Shown here: positions 51,601-63,315 of the stretch, piece by piece | How positions within the stretch are numbered: position 1 is the first letter of the stretch | Layout of the letters: the number at the start of each line of letters is the position of its first letter | Assembly (NCBI RefSeq): GCF_020740795.1 | Contig: NC_067284.1 | Coordinates: forward strand, 103,283,440-103,347,439 | Length of the DNA stretch: 64,000 nucleotides | Origin: Apus apus | Taxonomy: Eukaryota; Chordata; Aves; Apodiformes; Apodidae | Direction of reading: 5' to 3' | Notes under the pieces: model-generated | What the model was told of the DNA's origin: nothing | Database searches by the model: none | Seen by the model: the letters and a program-made list of their open reading frames with translations, nothing else | Made by a program: the position numbers and the translations under genes

Positions 51601-54600
51601 TCAGTAGTCCATGCCGTCGCTCTCACACCAGGCAGAGGGGCCATCAGTGCCAAAGTATCTGTCCCCAAAGTTCCCTGCAGAACAAGGGAAGAGAGTGAGG
51701 CGATGGTAGCATCAGCCCTGTTACCATGCCCACACCCAGGACCCCCTCAGTGTGGCCACAGGGCACCAGGTGAGAGAGGGGCCATGGGGCACAGACACCC
51801 ATGCCCGCCCTCACCGATGCCTGGGATGATGTGGAACTCCTCGTTGATCCGCTTGTCCACAGCGGTGGTGATGATGCGGACGCGGGGAAAGGCATAGGCC
51901 ACCGAGTGCACCCCCATCTCCGCCATCAGCAGTGACAGCAGGAAGATCCTGTCCTCCTGGACATCGTGGTCCTGTGGCACAGCACAGAGTCCTGAGAGCC
52001 CGGCCACCAGAGCCATGAGAGTCCCCCACCCACCAACCCCACCCCAAGCCCTCACCAGCAGGACGCGCACGGCCATCATGGCAGCAGCACCAGTGGACAC
52101 AGTGCTGTCCATCAGGATGACATAGTCCTCGCTGATCTCCTTGGGCAGGCGCAGGTAGTGGAGCTGGGGAAGACAGAGGCGGTCACCTCACCCACCCCAC
52201 GGCGCCAGAGGCTGCGCTGGGGTGGGAGCCACCCTTACCTCAGGCTCCCCTGTGTCGTGGTTGGTCTGGATCAGGATCTTGCCCAGGCGGATGTCCTTGC
52301 AGACCGCAGTCAGGGCCTGCTCCATTGTCTCCCCTGCACGCAGGATGGACACGCCAGTGATCTGGGAAGGGATGGGAACATGTTCGCCTGGTGCTGCACA
52401 GGGGAAGCAGCTGCTCCAGTGAAGCTCCTGAGGCTCTGGCACCACAAGAGCAGGGACAGCCTTGTTGAGCTGCCCACCCACACCGAGATGGACCCCAGGA
52501 GCCACCGGCTCTTCACAGCCCACGTTGACCCAGGATGGGTGGAAAGGGGCTGGGACAAGGTCTCACCCTCTGCCTGTGGAACCGCTTCCCTTCATATATG
52601 GTCCCCTGGGGCGTCTCCACAGTGACAGACTGCAGAAAGTGGAGGGAGTGGGGACACAGTCAGGGGGCTGCACAGCTGGGGGCTCTGAGGGAGGACGTGA
52701 CCATGGACTAGAAGCAGATGCTCACCTTCAGTGGCAGGAAGGAAAGGGCATGTTCAATCAACAGCCTCATCAGGCGCTTGGAGTAGAAGATAAACTCGTC
52801 CCTGGTCGTGTCCTTGTTCCTGTGAAGGGAGGACGCGCGTGAGATGAGGGCAGAGCCAGCTCCAGCCTGCCACTGTGGAGGAGGCTGGCAGAAATGGAGC
52901 AGCCCTGGGAACCTGGGGGCTCCTGTGGAGGAGCTGGTTACCGATCACTGCTCCTAATCAATCAGCCAAGGCCATTACTGATCAATGTTTCAAGGCTTGC
53001 TGAAGTCTGAGGGTCCTGTTTAGAAAGGACACCCTGACCCTGAGCAGGGATGCAGGCAAGCACGGAGACATGGCATTACCCACTCCAAACACAGCTCTAA
53101 TCGCTGCTCAGCCTCTGCTGGAGGATTTGCTGGGCTGGAGATTTAGGACTTAACTGCTGACTATGTGGAAAGAGCCAGGAGCAGGCCAGGATGGGAGCAG
53201 AAGAATGTAGGGCAGCACCATAGGTTCTCAGGGCAAGAGACGTCAGGGAGCAAGTGGTGAGCCTTCTGCACAGCCAGGACGGAGAGCAGCACGGCAGGAA
53301 AGCCCACTCGGAGCACCTCAAGGTGCAGAAGACCACAGCACACCATGGCCACAAGCTGCCAGGTTCCCTGGCACCGGTAATGAGAAAACATCTGACATGC
53401 CCTCAGCCCCTTTCTGTTTATGTACCAAGTTAAACTGCTGTCAGGAACTAGGTAGGTTGTGAAACACCGGCCTGATCTCACCACAGCACTGAAGTGCTGA
53501 GGGCAGCAAGAAACAAACTAAACACAGAAGAGAATAAAACACGTGTCATTGGTTCATCACACAAAAAATGGCTGCAGGAAACCCTGTGTGTGCTGTGGCA
53601 CGGGGCTCACACAGCGAGGGAACGCCAAGGATAGGCAGTACCATCCTCATCCCACGTTATGCAGTCCAGATCCTCCAGCACTGCCCACGTCAAGTGCCTG
53701 GAGGGAAACCACCAACAGCAAGAAGTCACTCAGCAACAAGAGACTCAGATGTGCTTGTTTTTGAAACATGACCACAAAGAATCCATCAATGTCCTGCAAC
53801 ACCCCTCACTGTCCCACTATACCACTCACAGTTGGTGACTGCTTTGGCAGAAGTCAGGTTGCAAGGTGCCATTTTACCGGAAATGCATCAAGGACAAGCT
53901 CCCAGCTGAACCCTAACTGGGGCAGATGGACCATGGAGGCAAAGGACCATGGTCACCAAGATGAGGCTGAAATCAGTGTTCTCCTCTGGCCACTGCAGCC
54001 TGTGTGCAGCTCTGGCATTCTCTGGTGAACACAAGGAACAAAAGAAATCTGCAGACATCTGCCAGTCTCCAGATGGAAGAGGTTGAACTGGCCACAGTCC
54101 AGAAGAGGCAGAAGGATACAGAGTATTTTTACTCGGTATTTTAAGACATCATCTGCCACTTCTCACGTCTCCCCATGACAGACAGCCTAGCCAACAGTGC
54201 TCAGGAGAAGGATCATCACTCGTGACAATCCAGAGGCGTTTCTGCAGCCAGACCTGGGCAGCTCACTCTGAGCAATCTGCAGTGACCAGAAAACCCGACT
54301 GACATGGCCACGTCCAACATGTCTGAGGACAGCACCTCCCAGAGAAGGGGGAAAATAAGTTCGGGTCTGGAAGGAACAGGTACCCTCATACAGCAAGTCA
54401 GTGTGGGCTGTCAGCACACAATCACTCACGAGTGGGTTTCACCCACACATTCACCCACGGCCGCTTTGGAAACCAGCAACAGCCCTGCCTCCATGGACAT
54501 GCTCTCCCAGCTGCCCCAACAAGCTCCACACCAGCCCTGCCACCTCCAGGATGGTCATGGACAGGGATGGTTGGCCACCCCAGCCAGCCCCTGACCCAGG

Positions 54601-57600
54601 TGGGATGGGTCCCTTGGTGCTCCCATATAGGCTCGTTTGCAGCCTCCAAAAGGCATCCCAGGGACGGAGAAGCATCCTTGGTCCCTACACCACAAGGACC
54701 TCCCTTGTGGTGCAGGGGTGAAGGCAACCAAGAAACTTCTCACCTACGGAAAGGGTTTCATGTCCAAACCACCTTATCTGGGGCTGGCAATGTCCAGAGT
54801 GCCTCACTCTTCACCTCACTGAAGCTCCAGCCAGCCAGGGGCTTCTCAGGGGCAGCTCCAGCACAGGCAACACATCCAGCCAGGGCACAAAGTCTGGAGG
54901 CTTAGGCCAGAGAGAACTCGTGAAGAGAGGCAGGTGGCCCCTGCCACCCACAGGGACATCCTGGAGCCCCACCACAAGTGTGTGGGATGGAAACACTGTC
55001 CTGCTGCGGTAGAGGGAGCCTGAGGTGATCCAGGCCTGTTGAGGGGCAGAAAGGACCGTTCAGGAGCTGACATGTGCCACTAAATGCTCCTGTTGGCTCT
55101 GGCAACCGGGACCCGATACTGGAGTGTTTTATTAAGTTGGAAGATATGACCCATACCTGTATCAAACAGCCTATTCTCAGCCTCACCACAAATAAAATAA
55201 TTCCCCCACTCTCATGCAGGACTATTTTTCAGCTTTTGCTTCTCCACAGAAAAAAAAAAAAAATTGCTCTGGAAGCCTTTTCTGCCCAAGATGCAAACCC
55301 TGAACTCACCACGACCATACCTGGTGAGATGCTCATCTGCTGCCCCAGCACAACCCTCCGGGAGGGCACCTGGGGACAGCCAGCTGTGGCACAGAGGAGT
55401 TGCCAGTGTTGAGCACTAGAGGAACCATCTTGGCCAGCAGCAGTGAGCTGGAAGCACAGGCTAGCTCCAAGGGAGCCACACCACAACAGGCAGGACCGAA
55501 AGAGGGAGGCTGGCGGGGAATCCTGGCTTGCAGCTCTCTGGTGCATCCCTGGACACCAGGTTTGACATCCCGAGGCCCCCTGACAGGCAGCACCGGTAGG
55601 AGCACTGGCACAGCACTGGGGCTGCCACAGCAGAAGGGGTTGATGGCACCGTGGCAGCTGGAGCAAAGACGGGAGATGGGATTTGCCAAGACACAGGAAC
55701 TCCAGGCACTGGGGCGCAGGAAGTTTGGCAAAAGGCACGTGTCTGATCCCCTGCCAGCCTGGGATGCTCCAGGGAGCCTGGGAGAGTGTTTGCAGCAGGG
55801 AGCAGAGCTCAGGAGCAGAAGGAAGGCCAGAGCATCACGCACGAGGACCAGGAACAATCCCACATGGTGCTGAAGCACACGGGCACCAGTAGCATCTACA
55901 AACACCAGCCACAACCACTGCCTCACTGCTGAACACAGAACTTATAACCAGAGGAGCTCCTCAGCTTGGAGAACAGGGCGACACTGTTGCTCCAGCCTCC
56001 CGGGCTGCTGCAGGATTTGAGGGGGTGGCTGACAGTCCTAGGCAACACCCCTCATAAATGTGGTATTTTTCATGTATCATCTGGAAGGGGCAAAGTCCAC
56101 CTTGCCAGCCCTGCCACATGCCGCCGGCGGCAGCAACTCGGCGCCCGCGGCTCTGCCAGGCTCCAGGCACAGCCGGCACCAGTTGATCCCTCACTCCCCA
56201 GGGCAGCAGAACAAACTCCTAAGTCTAAGCAGATTAAGGTTCTTAGGCGCTCATGGCATGAAGGTGAGGGCACAACAGGCCATCCCCAGCAACACCAAAG
56301 GACATGGAAATCAGGGAAGAAGATGGGAAGAGCTGCTGCAGATGAGAGAGGAAACGGTGCCTGCGGTGCCATCCCTCCCGGACAAGGCCGGGTCAGACCT
56401 GGCCTAGGCATTCCTCGAAGATCAGCCCAGGCTCATGTCTGTCCCAGAGCAGCACACACCGGTGCAGTGCTGCTGGCTCTCCCAAGGGAGCAGGAGGAGC
56501 CACAGGTCCAAGGTCCATGTGGGACCCGGTGAGCAGGGCTAGGCATCCTGCTGCACAAAGGCTGGCATTCATCCCTGCCCACAGAACTGGGGCTAGGGAA
56601 CACTGCTCCTCTGCCAGCAAACCACATCCTGTCCCTGCAGGGGCAGTTCCCGGATCTCCTTCCATCACCATCTAGCACAGAGCACACAGAGCCAAAGAAA
56701 CCAGCTCAGGTCACAAAGAAGCCACCGCCAGAGCACTGAAGCAAGGAGATGTTGGAGGGATGCAATCACTTCAGACTGCTCCGAAGTCCCCTCAGCCAGA
56801 CCCAAAGGAAGAACTACCACAGGTCCAGAGCCTTGGCTTCAGACGCTGGCACGAGTCTGTCCAAAGTACATAACCTACCAAGGGACATCATCACCTGCTG
56901 AGGGACATCATCACCCAGCCTTCTACTGCAGTGAATTGCCACTGGAGCCAGCACTCCGACGGGGAGGAAGGAGCAGGAATACCATGCTTCCCACGAGGAC
57001 CTCCCCAGCCCAGGGGTGGCCATGGGTTACACCCTCCAGCCCCACACAGCCCCAGTGTGAGCAGGCACAGAAGGGCCCTGCTGGGCTCAGCATCCCCTTT
57101 CTGTTCTACAACCCAGCAAACAAAATGCACAAAGAGCCCGAAAGCTTCTGCAGCCACAGCAACCACGCCACCAGCACTGCGCCCATGCTCCAGCGAGGGC
57201 AGAACTAACCTCTGTCTTCTCAGCCTAACAGAAGCCTGACCACGGCTCAAAAGTCACCCCTGAGCAAATGCACCGAGGTCTTGTTGCAACAAAAGTGTTG
57301 GTAAAAGCCAGCTCTGCTCAGCAGTTCTGCTCTAAGAACATACCTACATCTGAGGGCTGGAGCAGCTCTGCTCTGGAGACAGGCTGGAAGAGTTGGGATT
57401 GTCCAGCCTGGAGAAGAAAAAGCTCCAGGGAGACCTTAAAGCACCTTCCCTGACCTGAAGGAGCTACAGGAAAGCTGGGGAGGGACTTTTAACAAGGGCA
57501 GAGAGTGATGGAACGAGGGAGAATGGTTTCTAACTGCAAGAGGTGAGATTGAGATGAGATCTGAGGAAGAAATTATTTTCTGTGAGGGTGGTGAGACACT

Positions 57601-60600
57601 GGCCCAGGCTGTCCAGAGCAGCTGTGGCTGCCCCATCCCTGGAAGAGTTGAAGGCCAGGTTGGATGGGGCTTGGAGCAACTGGTCTAGTGAGAGGTGTCC
57701 CTGCCCATGGAAGGGGGTTGGCACTGGATGAGCTTTATGGTCCCTTCCAACCCAAATCAGTTTGGGATTCTGTGACTCCCAAAGAAGGGACAATTCTCAG
57801 CAGGTTCCGTAGTGTGTCCCTGCAGAAGGGTGAGTGGGGGTCCTGCAGAGCCATCTCACCTGATGATGGTGTGCATGCCCCGCACCTGCGGCGTGTTCTC
57901 CAGGACGCTCAGCGTCTTCGGCAGTGGCTGCCCTTGGTGGGCAGAGGCCAGGGCTGCCCTGCAGTGAGGACACAGAGATCAGAGCTGTGCACACAAAACC
58001 CCTGGTGCTGGAACCCCCTAGAGTGGGACATGGTCCCTGGCTCAGCTCTCCTGCCCTGATCCCTTGGAAAGTCCCAAGTGATGCAAAGCCGGGAAACCGG
58101 GACAAACCTCCCGCAGCACAGATGCCACTGCTGCAGCCTCCACACAGGCAGGACCGCATGACGTTTCCCAGGATGGGGCTGCCCGGGTGACCTGGGGTCT
58201 GGGACTGTCCCTGAGGCTGACCCCATGAAGTCCCAGAGAACAGGGATTGTGCAGGGCACTTATCCCACAGACAGGAGCAACCCGGGGTAGTCCGGTGCTC
58301 AGGGCAGAACCATGCTCCAGAATGGGCTGGGGGCAATGGGGGAGATGGTGACACAAGCCAAGCACGGCTGCTGGGGACATGTCACACAGGAGCCCTCAGC
58401 CACGGCGAGACAAGCCCCAAGGAGCTGCCCCCAGACATCAGGGAGGAGCAGCTGGGCTCAGGCACCACAGCAAAGCCATGCCCAGCAGGGACAGAGGAGA
58501 GGCAGCAGCAGGGCCCCACGTACCTGACAGTGATCTCGCGCTGGGAGGCAGAGCGGCATCATCCAGCAGGGCAAAAGGGGAAGAAAGGACACACAGTCAC
58601 TGTGCCAGCCCTGCACAGCCCCCATGGGGCAGCTCCTGCCCCTTCTCCCAGGGCAGAACCACGCAGGAAAAACACCGCTGGGCACAGCCAGGGGCAAGGG
58701 CAGGTTGCCATGGTGCTGCCCCCAGACCCACCCACACAGCCCCCATGTCGCAGCTCCATCTGCCCCCAGAGCTGCACTGAGACCTTTGCCAAGGGAGAGA
58801 TGGCACCGAGAGCCTCTGGGTGCTCTGGGAGCACAGGGCTGTGCGCAGCCTCATCCCTCCTCCTCCTCGCCTGTGCCAGCAGCACCCACTGCCCCCACCT
58901 CACCTTCTCCAGCTGGCTGTGCACGTGCTGCACAATGAGGTCCAGGGCCACAAAGTTTTCCCCACCTGACCAGAGAGCAGAGAAGCCAGGTCAGATGTGC
59001 AGTGAGCAAACCCACCCCAGGACACCACGGAGGGGGGTTGGAGCTGGCAAATCCAGTGCAGTCTCACCCCTGGGCACCACGATGTCAGCCACCTGCACGG
59101 TGGGCTCGATGTACTGCTCGAAGGCCGGCTTCACAAACTTGTTGTACTGCTTGATGACGCCCACGATGTCACGGCCGCGCTCCATGATGTCACGTTGCAG
59201 CCGCCGCACCAGCCTGATGTCAGAGTCCGTGTCCACAAACACTTTCATGTCCAGGAGCTGGAAAACTGGGAGGGGTGAGCACCGCCTGTGCAGCCCCCCA
59301 TCACCTGCCACATTCCCCTTGCCCACGGCCCTGCCAAGTTGGACCCCAGAGATGACATCCAGGGCTGCCTCTCCTGTAATCTCTGACACAGGAGCACCAA
59401 GGCTCCAGCACCCATCCCACCACCCTGCATCTCCCACACCAGGAGGGGCCACCAGCCGCAGCAAGCAGCGATACCTTCAGCAGCTCCTTGTTGGCAAAGG
59501 CCAGGATCCCTTCAAAGACAATGACGTTGGCCCCATACACTGTTTTCTGTGGGAAGAGAAGAGCCGGATTCATCCCGTCCCACAGCACTCAGCACAGACA
59601 GCATCCTGACCCACAGTGCTTCCCATCACCACCCCACAGCTCCCAGCCTTCACGGGCCCTTTTGCTCAGCCCTGCACTCAACACCCCAGCTCTGACCCAG
59701 AACCCAGAGGCTGGCTCCAGAGCCCCAAACCTCTGCCCAGAGCCTTTAATGTGTGCAGTTTTGGGTCCCTTGTGACTAGAAAGACATGGAGAGGCTGGAG
59801 CATGTCCAGAGAAGGGCAACAGAACCGGAGAAGGGTCTGGAGCACAAGTCTGATGAGGAGCAGCTGAGGGAACTGAGGGTGTTCAGCCTGGAGAAAAGGA
59901 GTGTGAGGAAATACCTTCTCACTCTCTGCAACTGCCTGAAAGGAGGCTGTAGTGAGGAGGAGGCTGGTCTTTTCTCTCACATCATCGGTGACAGGACAAG
60001 AGGAAATGGGGGAGGGGAGGTTTGGATTGGATATTAGGAAAAAAAATTATTTACTGAGTGGTCAGGCCCTGGCACAGGCTGCCCAGGGCAGTGGTGGAGT
60101 CACCATCCCTGAAAGTGTTCAAAAAACACGTAGAAGTAGCACTTCAGGATGTGCTCGAGTGGGCATGGTGGTGTTGAGCTGATGGCTGGATTTGATGATC
60201 TTTTCCAACCCAAATGATTCTATGACTTTCCCCAGCCCTGTCCTCCCCCAGGCACCACAGCTCTCCCTGAGCTTTGCACTGTCCCTGTTCCCACCTTCAG
60301 CTCCGTGTCTCCATGCTTCCCCTCTGCCCCTACACTCCCAAACCCTCAAGAGAACCCCGCACACCTGATGGTCCCCAGCCCCTCCCTCTCTTTGCACTCC
60401 GTGCGCCCATCCTCCCTACCCCTGCCCCACGGGTGTCCCCCCATCCCGAGGGCTCCCCCGCATGGCACCCACCCACTCGCGGCGGCGGCTGTGCGTGGTG
60501 AAGTCGTACACCGGCACCTTCACGCTCTTGCCCTTCTTCAGCTTGCGGAGGACGCTGACGAGCAGCTCGAAGTCGAAGGCATCAGGGTGGTCAAAGTTGT

Positions 60601-61536
60601 AGTCACTGCGGGCTGCCAGCGCCTGCTGCCCCTCGTCCAGCACCTGTAGGTGCCAGCACCGCTCAGCACCGTGCTGCCCCCCCCCGGCCATGGGCACTGG
60701 CGCTGCTCAGCACCACACCGGCACCCCTGGACCCTCACCTTGTAGAAGGAGTCCATGGAGAGCAGCACCACCCAGGGCACATCCAGCGCCTCAATGATCC
60801 GTGTTGCCACTGTCGTCTTGCCCGAGGCGCTGCCACCACACAGGCCTGGGGACCAGCATGGGGTAGCACCAGCGTGGCCACAGCACAGCTCCCATCCCAG
60901 CTCCATCATTTCTCTGGTTGCATCCCAGTTCCAGCCCTAGCCTCAGTCCCACCACTTCCCCAGCTGTGACTCGAGGCCCAGCTCCATGATTTCCCCAGGA
61001 TCACCTCTGGCCCCAGCTCCCCTCCTTCCCTAGGCCCGTCCCTGGTCCCAGTCCCAGCTCCATCACTTCCTGAGCTTCGGTTCCATTTTGGTCCCTGCTC
61101 TGGCCTCAGTCCCATCATTTCCCCGGCTCCAGCCCAGCCCTCCAGTATCAGCTCCATCCCTTCGCCTGCCCGGTCCCGGTCCCAGCTCCACCCCTTCGCC
61201 TGCCCATTCCCCCTCGCGGCTCCATCCCTCCTCGGCCCGGTCCCACCCCCGCTCCCATCCCTCCCGCTGCCGGTCCCGGTGCCCGCCCCGCCGCTCACCG
61301 ATGACGAAGGCCTCGTCCACAGGCGCTCCGGTCTCGCTGTACCAGGGCGGCCGCCCGGCCGTGTAGATGGTCCGTTTGCTGGTCCGCAGCAGCGGCGGCT
61401 CCGGTTTGCACTGGCTGGCGGTCCGTCGCCGCGGGGCCGGGGCCAGCGGCAGCCGGCTCAGCAGCGAGCCCAGCGGGCCGGGGCCACGCTCGGGACCCGC
61501 CGCGCCCCACCGCTCCTCCGCTCCCGCCGCCGCCAT
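51601..61536 (-). CDS. UCKL1: Uridine-cytidine kinase-like 1 paralogue (kinase plus UPRT-like domain)
   Basis: This family phosphorylates uridine and cytidine (pyrimidine salvage) and has a C-terminal uracil phosphoribosyltransferase-like domain. Fourteen coding exons: 61536-61299, 60845-60739, 60643-60473, 59546-59475, 59257-59068, 58965-58904, 58540-58524, 57958-57860, 52819-52726, 52629-52567, 52361-52239, 52163-52056, 51971-51815 and 51674-51601, giving 524 residues (human UCKL1 548). P-loop [11 protein letters not shown], then [32 protein letters not shown] and [18 protein letters not shown]. The UPRT-like part includes [32 protein letters not shown] and [13 protein letters not shown]; the classical PRPP loop is altered as in human UCKL1. 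The tail ([13 protein letters not shown]) differs from human UCKL1. It lies beside DNAJC5G, as UCKL1 lies beside DNAJC5, so it is probably the ohnologue rather than UCKL1 itself. Confidence 0.93.
52820..57357. other. Large UCKL1-like intron 8, mostly unassigned
   Basis: Between exons 9 (52726) and 8 (57958) lies 5 kb. Apart from the CR1 at its upstream end I recognise no gene; a poly(A)-like run of 14 A at 55251-55264 could mark an old retrocopy or LINE tail, but I could not identify a parent. Confidence 0.5.
57358..57778 (+). mobile_element. CR1 LINE 3' fragment
   Basis: Sense CR1 3' region (tccagcctggagaagaaaaa, gtgagggtggtgagacactg, gttggatggggcttggagca) ending in tcccttccaacccaaatcag. 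It is 5'-truncated, inside the UCKL1-like intron 8 and antisense to that gene. Confidence 0.85.
58524..58540 (-). other. 17-nt microexon of the UCKL1-like gene
   Basis: cgcgagatcactgtcag with acceptor cccag and donor gtacgt encodes REITV(R), matching human UCKL1 at this point. It is easily missed by automatic annotation. Confidence 0.85.
59745..60225 (+). mobile_element. CR1 LINE 3' fragment
   Basis: Sense CR1 (gacatggagaggctggagca, gaggagcagctgagggaact, gaaaaggagtgtgaggaaat) through ccaacccaaatgattctatg at its 3' end. It lies in UCKL1-like intron 3, antisense to the gene, and is closely similar to the 790-1412 copy. Confidence 0.88.
60900..61215 (+). repeat. Minisatellite of CCCAGCTCCATCA-TTTCC units in UCKL1-like intron 1
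   Basis: Imperfect units of roughly 40-60 bp combining cccagctccatcacttcc with ggtcccggtcccagctccac; about seven copies. Confidence 0.7.
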
Positions 61537-63315
61537 CTCCCCGCGCCGGGACGGGCGGGACGGGCCGCGGGGGCTGCCGGGACCGGCCCCGCCCCGGCCC
61601 CGCCCCACGCGTGTCCCGGGCGGGGGGACCGTGGGGCACCAGGAGAGGACGGGGGGGAGCACCCCGCAGCCCAAAAGGGACAGCCGGGTCCCCTCCTGGC
61701 ACTGCTCCCGCAGGGCTCCCCCGGGCATCCCCTCCGCCCTGGGCAGCCCGTGCCGAGGAGCGTGTCCCTGTGTCCAGAGGGACCCTCCCGGGGTCTGGTG
61801 TGTGCCCATGGGCTCTGGTCCTGGCACTGGGCACACTGGGAAGAGCTCCATTCTCCTGATTCTGTCCTCCTGGCATGCCCAGACATGGATTCCCCCCCAG
61901 AGCCCTCGTCTGCTCCAGTCCTAGCTCACTCGACTTCTCCCCACAGCAGATGCTCCAGTCCCTCAGCATCTTGGTGGCCCCTTGCTAGGCTCTCCCTAGT
62001 CTGTCTAAGTCCCCTGTACTGGAGACCCCAGCACTGGACTCAGGTTTGGCCTCACCAGCACCGAGCAGAGGGAAACACCCCCTCCCTCCACCTCCTAGCA
62101 ATACTCCATCACTGGGTCATAGTAACCTCAGTACCCACCTGGACCCTAGGGCCTTTTCTGCAGAGATGCTTTCCAACTAGGTGGCTGCCAGTATGTACTG
62201 ATGCTACAGGGCTGTTCCCTCCTCAGGGGCAAGACTTCCCCTCACTGAACTTCACCAGTTTCCTCCAGTTTATTTCTCTAACCTGTCCGGGTCCCTCTGC
62301 ACTGCGGAGGTGTCACCTTGCAGCTCAGTGTCACCAGCAAATGTGCTGAGGGGATGCTCAGCCCAGTCCTCCAGGTGATTCATTAAGATGTTGAGTTGAA
62401 CCAGGCCCAGTATTGACCCCTGGGGTATCCCAGTAATTACTGGCCTCCAATGAGACTTTGCACCACTGACCACCAGGCTCTGGGCCTGGCCACACAGAAC
62501 CTCACTGTCTGCTCTTCCAGCCCACACCTTCACAGCTGCTCAGGGAGGATCCTATGCGACACAATGTTAAAACCCTTCCTGAGGTTTGGGTAGATGACCA
62601 TGCCCACCACACTCCCCTCCCTTGCCAGGCCATCACCTCACCGCAGAAGCTGTCCAGCTCAGCCAGGTACAACCTCCCTGGTGAAAGCAATTATTCTCCC
62701 GTCCTTCACTGCCTTAGAAACTGTTCCCAGGATTTGTCGTCTCCCCAGGGGCAGAGTCGAGGTGGAACCCCTGCACCTGCGCTGCCCCCCATGCTTAAGC
62801 AGCCCGCCGCATTCAGAGAAGCCCAGGTACAAAAGCAGAACCCCTTACACACACAGCCCCCACTCACCCAAGCAGCCACCCATACCTGAGCAGCCCCCCT
62901 TACCCTCACACCGCCCCCCTCCCCTGTACAAGTTAACCGGAGGCCCTGGCGCTGCTCTGGCTCCCGGAGGAGTTGCCGCCGCCAGGGCTGGACCCGGGGG
63001 GTCACCGTCCCCCACCTCGCCCCCCCCGCGGTGTCTCAGTGGGGCCGCGGGCTGGGCCCTGCCCGGTCCCCTCCGCCGTGCCCGGAGCAGCTGCAGCGCC
63101 GGGTGGGACCGTCCTGCCCGGGGAGGGCAGGGGCAGAGCCGACGAGCGCTGGGGGGTCCTGCTCGCCTCGCCCCCCACCCCAGCACGGAGTGGGCGGGGC
63201 CCGGGGATGGGGGCGGGGCGGGAAGAGGGGCCAGGGGCGTGGGGGCGTGGCCAGGGCTGGGGGTGGGTCCCTGTGGTTACGGAAGCAGGTGCCCGCGGAG
63301 CTGCTCGCCCCCGGC
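61537..63315. promoter_or_regulatory. Head-to-head intergenic region between the UCKL1-like gene and SLC30A3
   Basis: The two start codons diverge with 1.78 kb between them. The first 100 bp and last 350 bp are CpG-rich and likely hold the two promoters. The middle is occupied by CR1 sequence. No TATA box was identified. Confidence 0.55.
61925..62700 (-). mobile_element. CR1 LINE fragment(s) including the reverse-transcriptase end
   Basis: The reverse complement at 62533-62270 reads VITGIPQGSILGLVQLNIL, NHLEDWAEHPLSTFAGDTE and VQRDPDRLEK, which is the CR1 RT segment (PQGSILGP...ADDTKL). Flanks at 61925-62090 and 62540-62700 also look like antisense CR1. It may be one element with internal losses or two insertions. 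Confidence 0.8.

Noticed and set aside
55245-55270. Poly(A)-like run as evidence of a processed pseudogene
   Set aside because: No coding resemblance or target-site duplication could be seen upstream.
53000-57300. Short frames in UCKL1-like intron 8 as an embedded gene
   Set aside because: All are under about 200 codons with no family resemblance or consistent splice pattern.
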